NCBI GenBank assembly: GCA_958295745.1
Contig: OY282370.1
Coordinates: 2,392,548-2,456,547, forward strand
DNA length: 64,000 bases
DNA from: an uncultured Acidimicrobiia bacterium
Lineage (GTDB): Bacteria; Actinomycetota; Acidimicrobiia; Spongiisociales; Spongiisociaceae
Direction of reading: 5' to 3'
Every line of letters starts with the position of its first letter. Positions within the stretch are counted from its first letter, which is position 1. The notes below the pieces were generated by a model. That model was not told the DNA's origin and did not search any database. It was given only the letters and a program-made list of their open reading frames with translations. Shown here piece by piece: positions 15,909 through 24,279 of the stretch. The position numbers and the translations under genes were made by a program.

Positions 15909-18900
15909 ATGACGGCTATCCTGCCCATGCAAGCCGAATTACACGAGTGTGACTTGTATCTCAAATCGCTGAAGCTGGCCGGCTTCAAGTCGTTCGCGGA
16001 CCGGACCCTGCTGGAGTTCGAACCGGGCGTGTCGATCGTGGTCGGCCCCAACGGGACCGGCAAGTCCAACATCGTGGACGCGGTCGCCTGGGTGCTGGGC
16101 GCCCAGTTCACCAAGGGCCTCCGTACCGACCGGATGGACGATGTCGTCTTCGCCGGAACGGCCTCCCGCGCTCCTTTCACCAAGGCGGAGGTCACGGCGG
16201 TGTTCGACAACAGCCGCCGCCTCCTGCCGCTCGACCTCGAAGAAGTCGCCGTCACCAGGCGCCTTTTCCGGGGGGGTGTCTCCGAGTACGAGATCAACGG
16301 TGTGGACTGCCGGCTGCTCGACATCCAGGAGCTGCTGTCGGACAGCGGGATGGGCCGCAGCCAGCATATGATCGTCGGGCAGGGAAGGCTCGATTCGATC
16401 CTTGCCGCCAAAGGCGACCGCCGGAGGCGGATCATCGAAGAGGCGGCCGGCATCCTCAAGCACCAGGTGCGCAAGGCCAAGGCCGTCCGGCGCCTCGAAC
16501 GCACCGACGACGGCATCCTCCGGCTCCACGACATCCTCGGGGAGATACAGCGCCGCCTCCGCCCGCTCCGCCGCCAGGCGGAAGCCGCAGAACGGCACGG
16601 CTCGATCCGCGAGGAGCTGCGGTCGTTGAGGATATGGCTGGGAGGCCGGGACCTGCGCCGTCTGCGGGATAGGTCCCGGAAGCTGGCCGGGGAGCAGGAG
16701 CAGCTGGAAGCGCAGGCAGACGCCGGGAGGTCGGAGCTGGGAAGGCTCCGGGAAGCGATGACCCGGATGGAGGAGGAGTCGGCGGCCGAGGCGCGTACTT
16801 TGGAGCGCGACAAGTCGGCGGCCGCCCGCCTGGACACCGTAGAGGCCCGGCTGCGGGGAATCGTCAGGCTGGCCCGGGAGCGCTCCGGAGGGTTGACCGC
16901 CCGCATGCAAGAGGCCGGGGAGCGCCGCCGCCGCCTCGAAGAGGAAGCCGGAAGGATCACCGTCCGGCTGGAGGAAGCCGCCCAGCAGGAACAGAGGGCG
17001 CGCCGGGACGCTGAAGTCGGCGAAGAGTCGCTGCGCGCCGCCGAGTACCGGATGCGGTCGATACCCGGCGGGCCGTCCGCACCCGCCGAAGCGGATATGC
17101 CCAGGATGCGCAGCGACTTGCGGTCCCTGGAGGCGGCGGCCGCCCGAGACGCCCGTGAAACAGAGGATCTGACCGGACGGCTCGAAGCGGCAAGGGCCCG
17201 GTTGGCTGAAGAAGCGGGGCAGGCTGCGGAACTGGAGGAAAGGGCCGCCGTCCTGGCCGGTCGGTTGGAGGCGGCCCGGCAGGTCCGCGCGGCCGGCGCC
17301 GAAGCCCGCCGTTCCCGGGAAGCCGAATGGGGGCGGAGCGAGCGCTTGCTGCGGTCGGCGGAGGCGGCGCGGATCGCGGCGGCGGCCAAGGCGGAGGCCC
17401 TGGAGGCCGCGTCCGGGCTTTCCCGCTCTCCGGCGGCCGAACGGCTGGCGGCATCTGCCGAGGTGATGGGGCAGATCGACGACATGCTGGACATCCCCGG
17501 AGAGCTGGCGGCGGCGGTGGACGCGGCGGTTGGTTCCTGGGCGGAAGCCCTGGTGGTCGAGAGTCCGCAAGGTTTGCGGCGGGCCGTGGGCGAGCTCAAG
17601 TCCGAAGGCCTGGGAGGCCTCCCCTTCGTGGCGCCGCCTCGGTCTCGAGGCGAGCCGCCCGCCCTCCCCGCCGCCCGCAGGTGGGGGTTGGAACCCCTGC
17701 TGGACCGGCTCGGCCCCGAGACCGACCGCACCCTGGCGGCGGCGCTGCTGGGGGATGTGGTGCTGGTCGAGGGGTGGAGCACGGGATGGGACATCTGCCG
17801 GCTGGATCCCGGCATCAGGGCCGTTACCCCGGAGGGCGATCTGATCACCGCATTCGGGGTGCGGCCCGCCGATCCCGGCAAAGCGTCGCCGAGGGCGCTC
17901 GAGCTCGCCCGCCGGACGGCGGAGGCGGCCGAGGCGGACGAAGGACGGGCCAGGGAGGAGGAGACGGACGCAAGGACCGGTTTGGAAACCGCCCGCCGGG
18001 AGGAGAAGGCCGCCCTCGACGAGATGGACGCCCTGGAGCTCGAGCAGATGCGGTCGGCCGAAGCCTTGGAGCGGCTCGAACGATCCCGGTCGGCGGGGGA
18101 GGACGAGACAGCCCGGTTGGGGGAGCGGCTGTCTGCGCTTCGCCGGGCGGCCGGACTGCGGGGGCACCGCATGGAAGAGCTGGCCGCCCGGATCGAGGCA
18201 TGCGCGAGCTCGGAGGAGGGCGGGCCGCCGCCGGACCTGTTGGCCCGGGAACGGGAGGCGCTGGAGAAGCAGTACCAGGCGGAGCGGCAGGCCCGGGACC
18301 GCGTCATCCGGTCTTTGGGGGCGGCCGTCGAACGGCGCCGCATGTTGACCGACCGGCTGACCGGGGTGAGGTCCGGGTTGGAGGGTTTGGATGGGGCGGA
18401 TGCCGAACCGCCGGAACTCGAAGAGGCCCTCACGGTGGAGCGCCTGGCTCTCCGCGTCTTGGAGGTGGTGAGGGCCAAGCGGAGAGAGCTCGAGGAACGC
18501 CGCGAGGAGCAGAAGGCGGGCATCGCCGCCGCGGAGCGGCGTATGGCGGCCGTCAGCCGGCAGGCCGTCGATGCGTCCGAGTCCGTAGAGGCCGCCCGGG
18601 AACGGTTGGGCGAGCTGGCGGTCGAGGCGGCCGAGCTGCGGATACGGGAAGAGACGGTGGCCGAAGGCCTGCGAAGGGACGCCGACGCCGCGCCGGAGCA
18701 GGCCCTGGCCTCGGAGCGCCCGCAGACCGAGGAAGACCCGGCCGTCCGGGCCGAGCGGCTGGCCGCCCGGCTGTCCCGGATGGGGCCGATCAACCCGCTG
18801 GCCGCCGAGGAGTTCAGGGAGCTCGACGAGCGGCGCCGGCTCATCTCCGGCCAGCTGTCGGACCTCGAAACGTCACGGGCCGAGATGGACAGGGTGATCG

Positions 18901-19391
18901 CCGCTCTCGACACCGAGATGGAAGCCCGGTTCCTCCGCACATTCGAGGACGCCGCCCGCCACTACCGGCGGTTCTTCACGCTGCTGTTCCCGGGCGGGGC
19001 GGGCGGCCTGCTGCTCACCGACCCCGAGAACCCCCTCGAAGCCGGGGTCGAGATCGAGGCGCAGCCGCTCGGCAAGAAGATCGGCAGGCTCAGCCTGCTC
19101 TCGGGGGGCGAGCGGTCGTTGGCCGCCCTGGCCTTCCTGTTCGCGGTCTTCAAGGCCCGCCCCGGCCCGTTCTACATCCTCGACGAGGTGGACGCGGCGC
19201 TCGACGATTCCAACCTCCACCGCTTCCTGCGTCTGGTGGACGAGTTCCGGGGCGGCGCCCAGCTGATCGTGGTCACCCACCAGCAGGCCACGGTGCGGGC
19301 GGCCGACGTCCTGTACGGGGTGACGATGGCGCCGGGCGGTTCCTCCCAGGCGCTCGTCAAGCGGATGGACGAGGCCGGCCTGCCGGTGTGA
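15909..19391 (+). CDS. smc: chromosome segregation protein SMC
   Basis: About 1,160 residues with the SMC layout: N-terminal ATPase half with Walker A GPNGTGKSN, long coiled coils rich in Arg/Glu/Ala, a central hinge (around DDMLDIPGELAAAVDAAVGS), a second coiled coil, and the C-terminal half with the signature LLSGGERSLAALAF and Walker B FYILDEVDAALDD. It organises and segregates chromosomes with ScpA/ScpB. Start is uncertain: ATG 15909 follows AAAGGGGG; TTG 15954 would give the canonical MYLKSLKLAGFKSFA N-terminus; ATG 15927 is a third option. Position between mutM and ftsY is standard. Confidence 0.95.
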   Translation: MTAILPMQAELHECDLYLKSLKLAGFKSFADRTLLEFEPGVSIVVGPNGTGKSNIVDAVAWVLGAQFTKGLRTDRMDDVVFAGTASRAPFTKAEVTAVFDNSRRLLPLDLEEVAVTRRLFRGGVSEYEINGVDCRLLDIQELLSDSGMGRSQHMIVGQGRLDSILAAKGDRRRRIIEEAAGILKHQVRKAKAVRRLERTDDGILRLHDILGEIQRRLRPLRRQAEAAERHGSIREELRSLRIWLGGRDLRRLRDRSRKLAGEQEQLEAQADAGRSELGRLREAMTRMEEESAAEARTLERDKSAAARLDTVEARLRGIVRLARERSGGLTARMQEAGERRRRLEEEAGRITVRLEEAAQQEQRARRDAEVGEESLRAAEYRMRSIPGGPSAPAEADMPRMRSDLRSLEAAAARDARETEDLTGRLEAARARLAEEAGQAAELEERAAVLAGRLEAARQVRAAGAEARRSREAEWGRSERLLRSAEAARIAAAAKAEALEAASGLSRSPAAERLAASAEVMGQIDDMLDIPGELAAAVDAAVGSWAEALVVESPQGLRRAVGELKSEGLGGLPFVAPPRSRGEPPALPAARRWGLEPLLDRLGPETDRTLAAALLGDVVLVEGWSTGWDICRLDPGIRAVTPEGDLITAFGVRPADPGKASPRALELARRTAEAAEADEGRAREEETDARTGLETARREEKAALDEMDALELEQMRSAEALERLERSRSAGEDETARLGERLSALRRAAGLRGHRMEELAARIEACASSEEGGPPPDLLAREREALEKQYQAERQARDRVIRSLGAAVERRRMLTDRLTGVRSGLEGLDGADAEPPELEEALTVERLALRVLEVVRAKRRELEERREEQKAGIAAAERRMAAVSRQAVDASESVEAARERLGELAVEAAELRIREETVAEGLRRDADAAPEQALASERPQTEEDPAVRAERLAARLSRMGPINPLAAEEFRELDERRRLISGQLSDLETSRAEMDRVIAALDTEMEARFLRTFEDAARHYRRFFTLLFPGGAGGLLLTDPENPLEAGVEIEAQPLGKKIGRLSLLSGGERSLAALAFLFAVFKARPGPFYILDEVDAALDDSNLHRFLRLVDEFRGGAQLIVVTHQQATVRAADVLYGVTMAPGGSSQALVKRMDEAGLPV

Positions 19392-19496
19392 TCCCGGGGC
19401 CGACCCGACGCGGTAAGCGTCCGAGTGCAGGGGTAGACTTGCCGAGATCATGAATCTCGTTGCGGGCCGTCCGGCCGCCCCGGCTGTTTGTTGCAT

Positions 19497-20501
19497 ATGA
19501 GTCCCGTCGGATGGGTCCTTTCGGCGGTTGCCGCGGTTGTCGTCGTGTCGTTGATAGTTTGGATGGTGCGGTCCCGCGCCGCCGGATCCGGCGCCCTCCC
19601 TACCCGCGGACGGGGCGAACGCCTCGACGACTCCTCCCGGCAGCCGGGTGTCCGGCAGCTGGGCATGCGCATGCAGGCCTTGCTGTCCAGGCCGGGAATG
19701 TCGGAGGAGGTCTGGCAGGAGCTGGAGGAGGAGCTGATCGCCGCGGATATGGGGGTGGAAGCCGCCGGTCTGGTGGTGGAGGCCGTCCGCAGGACCGATC
19801 CGCCCGGCGCCGACGAGGCCAAGGAAGTGATCCGGGCTGAGCTGAACCGCATCCTGTCCGGGGTGGACCGCCGGCTCCGTCTGGACGGCGATCCTTCCAT
19901 CCTGGTGGTGGTAGGGGTCAACGGGGCGGGAAAGACCACCACCGTGGCCAAGCTGGCCGCCCGCCTGAACGAATCCGGGCATCGTCCGATCATCGGCGCC
20001 GCCGACACCTACCGCCCCGCCGCCGACACCCAGCTGATGACCTGGGCCGAACGGGTGGGGGTGCAGGTCGTTCGCGGCCGGTCCGGGGGCGACCCGGCCG
20101 CGGTGGCCTACGACGCTCTCCAGGCGGGCCGGGCCCGCGGGGCCGGTGCGGTGATCGTCGATACCGCCGGACGGTTCCAGACCAGGCACAACCTGATGGA
20201 GGAGCTGTCCAAGATCATCCGGGTGCTGGGCAGGGACGGCGACCGGGTATCGGAGGTGCTGCTGGTGATGGACGCCGCCACCGGGCAGAACGGGCTCGCC
20301 CAGGCCCGGCGGTTCGTCGAGGTGGGGGTGACCGGAATCGTGCTCGCCAAGATGGACGGGACGGCCAAAGGGGGTGTGGCGCTGGCCGTCGAGCGGGAGC
20401 TGTCCTTGCCGGTCAAGTTCATAGGGGTGGGGGAAGGGGTGGAGGACCTTATACCCTTCGACGGCCCCGTGTTCGTGGATGCGCTGCTTTCCCCCGCATG
20501 A
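19497..20501 (+). CDS. ftsY: signal recognition particle receptor FtsY
   Basis: A 334-residue SRP-receptor GTPase. One N-terminal membrane segment (residues ~4-22, VGWVLSAVAAVVVVSLIVW) anchors it, as in actinobacterial FtsY. The NG domain has G1 GVNGAGKTTTVAKLA, the DTYRPAA motif, DTAGR (G3) and AKMDGTAKGG (G4). It docks ribosome-SRP complexes at the membrane. Start ATG 19497. Downstream, the cytidine deaminase gene follows after a short 14-base tandem repeat. Confidence 0.96.
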   Translation: MSPVGWVLSAVAAVVVVSLIVWMVRSRAAGSGALPTRGRGERLDDSSRQPGVRQLGMRMQALLSRPGMSEEVWQELEEELIAADMGVEAAGLVVEAVRRTDPPGADEAKEVIRAELNRILSGVDRRLRLDGDPSILVVVGVNGAGKTTTVAKLAARLNESGHRPIIGAADTYRPAADTQLMTWAERVGVQVVRGRSGGDPAAVAYDALQAGRARGAGAVIVDTAGRFQTRHNLMEELSKIIRVLGRDGDRVSEVLLVMDAATGQNGLAQARRFVEVGVTGIVLAKMDGTAKGGVALAVERELSLPVKFIGVGEGVEDLIPFDGPVFVDALLSPA

Positions 20502-20528
20502 ATGATTCCGCATGAGTGATCCCGCATG
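20494..20528. repeat. 14-base tandem repeat at ftsY stop / cdd start
   Basis: CCGCATGA followed by RTGATY is repeated at 20494 and 20508, and CCGCATGA recurs at 20522. The first copy contains the ftsY stop codon and the third contains the cdd ATG. The duplication has spread the two genes apart and created extra ATGs, which may affect translational coupling. Confidence 0.75.
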
Positions 20529-20927
20529 AACCTCGACGAACCCGCCCTCGGTCTCGCCGGTGAAGCCCGCCGGGCCGCTCTGGGCGCCTACGCCCCGTAC
20601 TCCAACTTCCGGGTGGGGGCGGTGGTGGTCGCGTCCGGCGGCGGGCATTACCCCGGATCCAACGTCGAGAACGCCGCCTACGGTTCGGCTATCTGCGCCG
20701 AAGCCAACGCCATATCGACCGCCGTTGCCCGAGGGGTGCGCAAGATCGAGGGGGTGGCGGTGGCGTGCATAGATGCTGAAGACGCGGACGGCGCCTACCC
20801 GTGCGGGAACTGCCGCCAGCTCATGAACGAGTTCGGGGTGGAGTGGGTGATCGTCACCGCCGGAGAAGGCGCGGAGGTGCGCCGCCACTCTTTCGAGGAG
20901 CTCCACCCCCACGGCTTCACCCTCTAG
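20526..20927 (+). CDS. cdd: cytidine deaminase
   Basis: A 133-residue zinc enzyme that converts cytidine or deoxycytidine to uridine in pyrimidine salvage. AYAPYSNFRVGA, NVENAAYGSAICAEANA (catalytic Cys-Ala-Glu) and the PCGNC zinc ligands are all present. Length is typical of homotetrameric CDA. Start ATG at 20526. Confidence 0.96.
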   Translation: MNLDEPALGLAGEARRAALGAYAPYSNFRVGAVVVASGGGHYPGSNVENAAYGSAICAEANAISTAVARGVRKIEGVAVACIDAEDADGAYPCGNCRQLMNEFGVEWVIVTAGEGAEVRRHSFEELHPHGFTL

Positions 20928-20932
20928 GTTCG

Positions 20933-21961
20933 ATGTCCTGGCCGTTGACGCCGCCCGTCAAGCCGATGAAGGCGAGGACGCGGAAGAATCCCCCCTCGGA
21001 AGAGGGCTGGATGTACGAACCCAAGTGGGACGGTTTCCGGATGATCGCCTACGGCGGGGAGGAGGTGCGCCTCGACTCCCGCTCCGGCAAGAGCCTGCTG
21101 CGTTACTTCCCGGAGCTGCGGCCCGCCCTCGACCGGCTGCCTCCGGGGACGGTGGTGGATGGGGAGGTGCTGGTGGTGATGGGGGACGTCACCCAATTCG
21201 ACGCCTTGCAGCTGCGCATCCACCCGGCCCAGTCGCGGATCGAGCGGCTGGCCGGGGAGATACCCGCCCTGCTGGTGGCTTTCGATCTGCTGGCCGAGCG
21301 GGGGGAGAGCCTGGTCGACGACCCCTATGCCACCCGCCGGGCCCGCCTCGAGGGGCTGTACGAAGGTTTGGGGGAGGGTTGGCATCTGACCCCGGTCACC
21401 GGGGATTTCGATGCGGCGGCCCGCTGGTTCCACGAGTACGAGGCGGCCGGATGCGACGGCATCATCTGTAAGCGGGCGGACGGCCCCTACCGTCAGGACA
21501 AGCGGGATTGGGTCAAGTGGAAGCACCGCCGGGAGGTCGACTGCGTGATAGGCGGCTACCGGGTACACAAGCAAGGCGATCGGATCGGTTCCATCCTGCT
21601 GGGCCTCTACAACCGGGAGGGGGAGCTGCACTTCATCGGGCATTGCTCCGGGTTCTCCGACGCGGAACGGGTCGAGATGCTGGATCTGCTCGGCCGGATG
21701 CGCACCGACGAGAGCTTCGGCGGCGGGGAGAGTACCAGAGCCCCCGGAGCGCAGAGCCGATGGTCGACCGAGCGGACCCTGGAATGGACGCCGATCAGGC
21801 CGGAAGTGGTGGTCGAGGTGAGCTACGACCAGCTGCAGGGGGGCCGTTTCCGCCATGCCACCCGGTTCGAGCGCTGGCGGCCCGACAAACCGCCCGAGGA
21901 ATGCACCATGGACCAGCTGGTCCGGCCCGCAGGCGCCGGCTTCTCCGGGGTGGTCGGTTGA
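20933..21961 (+). CDS. ATP-dependent DNA ligase, LigC-like
   Basis: A 342-residue ligase with adenylation and OB-fold domains only. The catalytic lysine is in EPKWDGF (~Lys32), followed by DGEVLVV, AFDLLAERGE, CDGIICKRAD and VKWKHRREVDCVIGG. It joins nicked DNA. Length and architecture fit the mycobacterial LigC type, which works with a stand-alone Prim-Pol (PolDom) protein; a PolDom gene is indeed found 1.1 kb downstream on the other strand. Start ATG at 20933, five bases after cdd stops. Its stop overlaps the start of the next gene. Confidence 0.92.
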   Translation: MSWPLTPPVKPMKARTRKNPPSEEGWMYEPKWDGFRMIAYGGEEVRLDSRSGKSLLRYFPELRPALDRLPPGTVVDGEVLVVMGDVTQFDALQLRIHPAQSRIERLAGEIPALLVAFDLLAERGESLVDDPYATRRARLEGLYEGLGEGWHLTPVTGDFDAAARWFHEYEAAGCDGIICKRADGPYRQDKRDWVKWKHRREVDCVIGGYRVHKQGDRIGSILLGLYNREGELHFIGHCSGFSDAERVEMLDLLGRMRTDESFGGGESTRAPGAQSRWSTERTLEWTPIRPEVVVEVSYDQLQGGRFRHATRFERWRPDKPPEECTMDQLVRPAGAGFSGVVG

Positions 21962-22983
21962 GCGGGGAGGGGCGGACCGTCCTTCCCCTCACCATATCGG
22001 GAATCCGCCGCGAGACCGCTGACGCGGTGACCGTAGTCTTCCACGATCCCGGCGGCAGGGTCGGCGGGTCGGCGGGCCGCTACGTGATCGTCAGGGTGGT
22101 CATCGACGGGGAGGAACACCGCCGGGTGTTCTCGCTGAGCTCCACCCCCGAGCTGGGCCAGGCACCCTCTATAACCGTGAAGCGGCTGCCCGGCGGCAGG
22201 GTGTCCACCCACTTCGTGGAGCAGGCGGGGGCGGGCGATTCGATCGGGGTGGAGCCGCCCGAAGGTGCCTTCGAGGTGGGGATCGACCCCACCAACCGCC
22301 GCACCTACTTCGCTTTCGCCGCCGGGAGCGGGATCGTTCCGGTCATGAGCATCCTGCGGGGGGTGCTGGCCCTGGAACCCCGCTCGGCGGTGCGCCTCGC
22401 CTACGGCAACCGGCGGCCCGAAGACGTCATCTTCGCCGCCGAGCTGGAGGAATTGCAGGCCGCCCACCCGGACCGCCTGGCTGTTGCCCATGTGATGAGC
22501 GGTCAGGGGAACAGGATCGACCGCAGGTTCGTGGACCGTTTCCTGGCAACCCACCCTCCTGCCGCCGCTGACGTGTGGTATCTGCTTTGCGGGCCTCCGG
22601 GCATGAACCGGGTGGTCGAAGCCCGCCTGCGGACCCTGGGGGTGATGGACGACCGTCTCCTGGTCGAGCGCTACGTGCCTCCCGGCCGGGAGGAGGCCCC
22701 GGTCCCCTATGACGGGGCGCTGCTGCGCATGGAAGGCCACGGTTCCTCGAGCCGTGTGGCCGCCGGGGAGGTGTTGCTGGATGCTCTGGACCGGATGGCT
22801 GCGCCGGTTTTCTACGCTTGCCGGTCGGGGGTGTGCGGCACCTGCCGGGCCCGGCTGGGGTCGGGGCGGGTGGATCCGGGCGTCCCGTTCGCCCTCACCG
22901 AGGAGGAGCAGGACTCGGGAATGATCCTCACCTGCGTGGCCCGCCCGCTCAGCGCCGAGGTGGTGCTGCGCCCACCGGACTGA
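21958..22983 (+). CDS. PaaE-type ferredoxin-NADP reductase / oxygenase reductase
   Basis: A 341-residue electron-transfer flavoprotein. An FAD-binding domain (RVFSLSSTP, the RxYSxx-type motif), an NAD(P)H-binding domain (AAGSGIVPVMS; YLLCGPPGMN) and a C-terminal plant-type 2Fe-2S ferredoxin domain (ACRSGVCGTCRARL then LTC) appear in that order. The order matches reductase components of multicomponent oxygenases such as PaaE or class IB reductases. No oxygenase gene is adjacent, so the electron acceptor is unknown. Start TTG at 21958 overlaps the ligase stop. Confidence 0.85.
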   Translation: MSGEGRTVLPLTISGIRRETADAVTVVFHDPGGRVGGSAGRYVIVRVVIDGEEHRRVFSLSSTPELGQAPSITVKRLPGGRVSTHFVEQAGAGDSIGVEPPEGAFEVGIDPTNRRTYFAFAAGSGIVPVMSILRGVLALEPRSAVRLAYGNRRPEDVIFAAELEELQAAHPDRLAVAHVMSGQGNRIDRRFVDRFLATHPPAAADVWYLLCGPPGMNRVVEARLRTLGVMDDRLLVERYVPPGREEAPVPYDGALLRMEGHGSSSRVAAGEVLLDALDRMAAPVFYACRSGVCGTCRARLGSGRVDPGVPFALTEEEQDSGMILTCVARPLSAEVVLRPPD

Positions 22984-23035
22984 CACCCCCTGCCGCCGCC
23001 CGGTACGTCTTCCGCCGCCCCGCCGTCCGTCTGGT

Positions 23036-24037
23036 TTACTGCCAGTTTTCCTCGACCATCTTGGAGGGCTGCACACGGGGCGGTTCTCCCGGCATCTTGG
23101 GATAGTTGGGCGGCCACGGTGCGTCGCCTTCGCCGGCGGCCTCGTCCCGGGCCGCCCATTCCAGCAGCCGGTCGATCCGCCCCGGTGCGTCGTCGATTCC
23201 GGCGGTCAGATCGCCCGCCGCCCGATAGCGCTCCCCGAAGCGGTCCATGGGGAAGTCCTCGATCTCTACATCGGGCAGCTCGCCCCAGGTGACGGGGGCC
23301 GACACGTATCCGGTGGGCCGCACTCCGTAGGCCGATGACACGGTCTTGTCGCGGGCGTTCTGGTTGTAGTCGACGAAGATGCCCCGGCGTTCCTCCTTCC
23401 ACCATTTGGTGGTGATCAGGTTGGGGCGGCGCCGTTCCAGCTCCCGTCCGAAGGCCAGCACCGCCCGGCGGGTCTGGAAGAAGTCCCACAGCGGTTCGAT
23501 CCGTATGTACACGTGGACGCCGCGGCTGCCGGAGGTCTTGGGCCATCCCACCAGGCCCAGCTCGTCCAGCAGGTCTTTGCTGTGCATCACTGCTGTTTTG
23601 ACGTCGGTGAAGGTGTATCCGGGGGTCGGGTCGAAGTCGAGGCGCAGCTCGTCGGGGTGGTCCGGGTTCTCGGTGCGGACGGGCCAGGGATGGAGGTCGA
23701 GGCAGCCGAGCTGGACCAGGCGGAGTATGTCGGCCTCGGTGCGGGGGACGTTCATCCGTCCCGGGCGTTGGGAGGGGAATCGGATCATGGCGGTCTCGAA
23801 CGGAGTTTTGGCTGGCGCCCTCTTGTGGTAGATAGGCGGCTGGTCGACGTTCTTCATGTACCGTTTCATCATGGTGGGCCGTCCGTACACGCCCCGCAGG
23901 CAACCCTCGGCCACGGTCACGAAATGATGGGCGACGTCGAGTTTGGTCCATCCCTGCTGTGGGAACACGACCCGATCGGGGGAGGTGAGGCGCACCGTTT
24001 CGCCTCCGACTTCGACGGCGGCGGTTGTGGATCCCAT
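23036..24037 (-). CDS. LigD-type polymerase/primase domain protein (Prim-Pol)
   Basis: A 333-residue archaeo-eukaryotic-primase-type polymerase, as found in bacterial NHEJ LigD or as stand-alone Prim-PolC. Family elements include TSPDRVVFP, MKRYMKNVDQPPIYHKRAP, the metal-binding LRLDFDPTPG, TSGSRGVHVYIR and WKEERRGIFVDYNQNARDKT. It can add nucleotides or ribonucleotides at gaps and breaks. The nearby LigC-like gene suggests a LigC/Prim-Pol repair pair like the one described in mycobacterial excision repair; no Ku gene is in the window. Confidence 0.92.
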   Translation of the reverse strand: MGSTTAAVEVGGETVRLTSPDRVVFPQQGWTKLDVAHHFVTVAEGCLRGVYGRPTMMKRYMKNVDQPPIYHKRAPAKTPFETAMIRFPSQRPGRMNVPRTEADILRLVQLGCLDLHPWPVRTENPDHPDELRLDFDPTPGYTFTDVKTAVMHSKDLLDELGLVGWPKTSGSRGVHVYIRIEPLWDFFQTRRAVLAFGRELERRRPNLITTKWWKEERRGIFVDYNQNARDKTVSSAYGVRPTGYVSAPVTWGELPDVEIEDFPMDRFGERYRAAGDLTAGIDDAPGRIDRLLEWAARDEAAGEGDAPWPPNYPKMPGEPPRVQPSKMVEENWQ

Positions 24038-24279
24038 GTTCCAACGCTACCGGATTCGTTTGCTGCGTCGGTCGCATAAGGGGCGGGCTTTAAACGAGCC
24101 CACCGTCAACAGCCCCATCATCTACCAACGACCCATCATAGAAAACTACCCCGAACCGACCGATTCTCTGCGATACTCTTCCATGGGAAGTGCCTCCTCC
24201 ATCCTGGGGCCGAAGCCGCTTCTACTATGGCTATCACCCCAGGTCAAAGTGGATTTCAGGCTTAGAGGGAGGGCGGTGA
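24038..24279. promoter_or_regulatory. divergent intergenic region
   Basis: This 242-base gap separates the polymerase gene (minus) from the secreted LRR gene (plus) and must hold both promoters. It contains a hairpin GGGCT-TTAAACG-AGCCC at 24085-24101 and, just before the LRR gene, the ribosome site GAGGGAGGG. No specific -35/-10 pair stands out. Confidence 0.4.

Noticed and set aside
15869..18940. A 1,023-residue open frame on the minus strand opposite smc
   Set aside because: Composition is Ser/Arg/Ala-rich as expected for the antisense of GC-rich coiled-coil codons, with no domain signature; smc on the plus strand is unambiguous.
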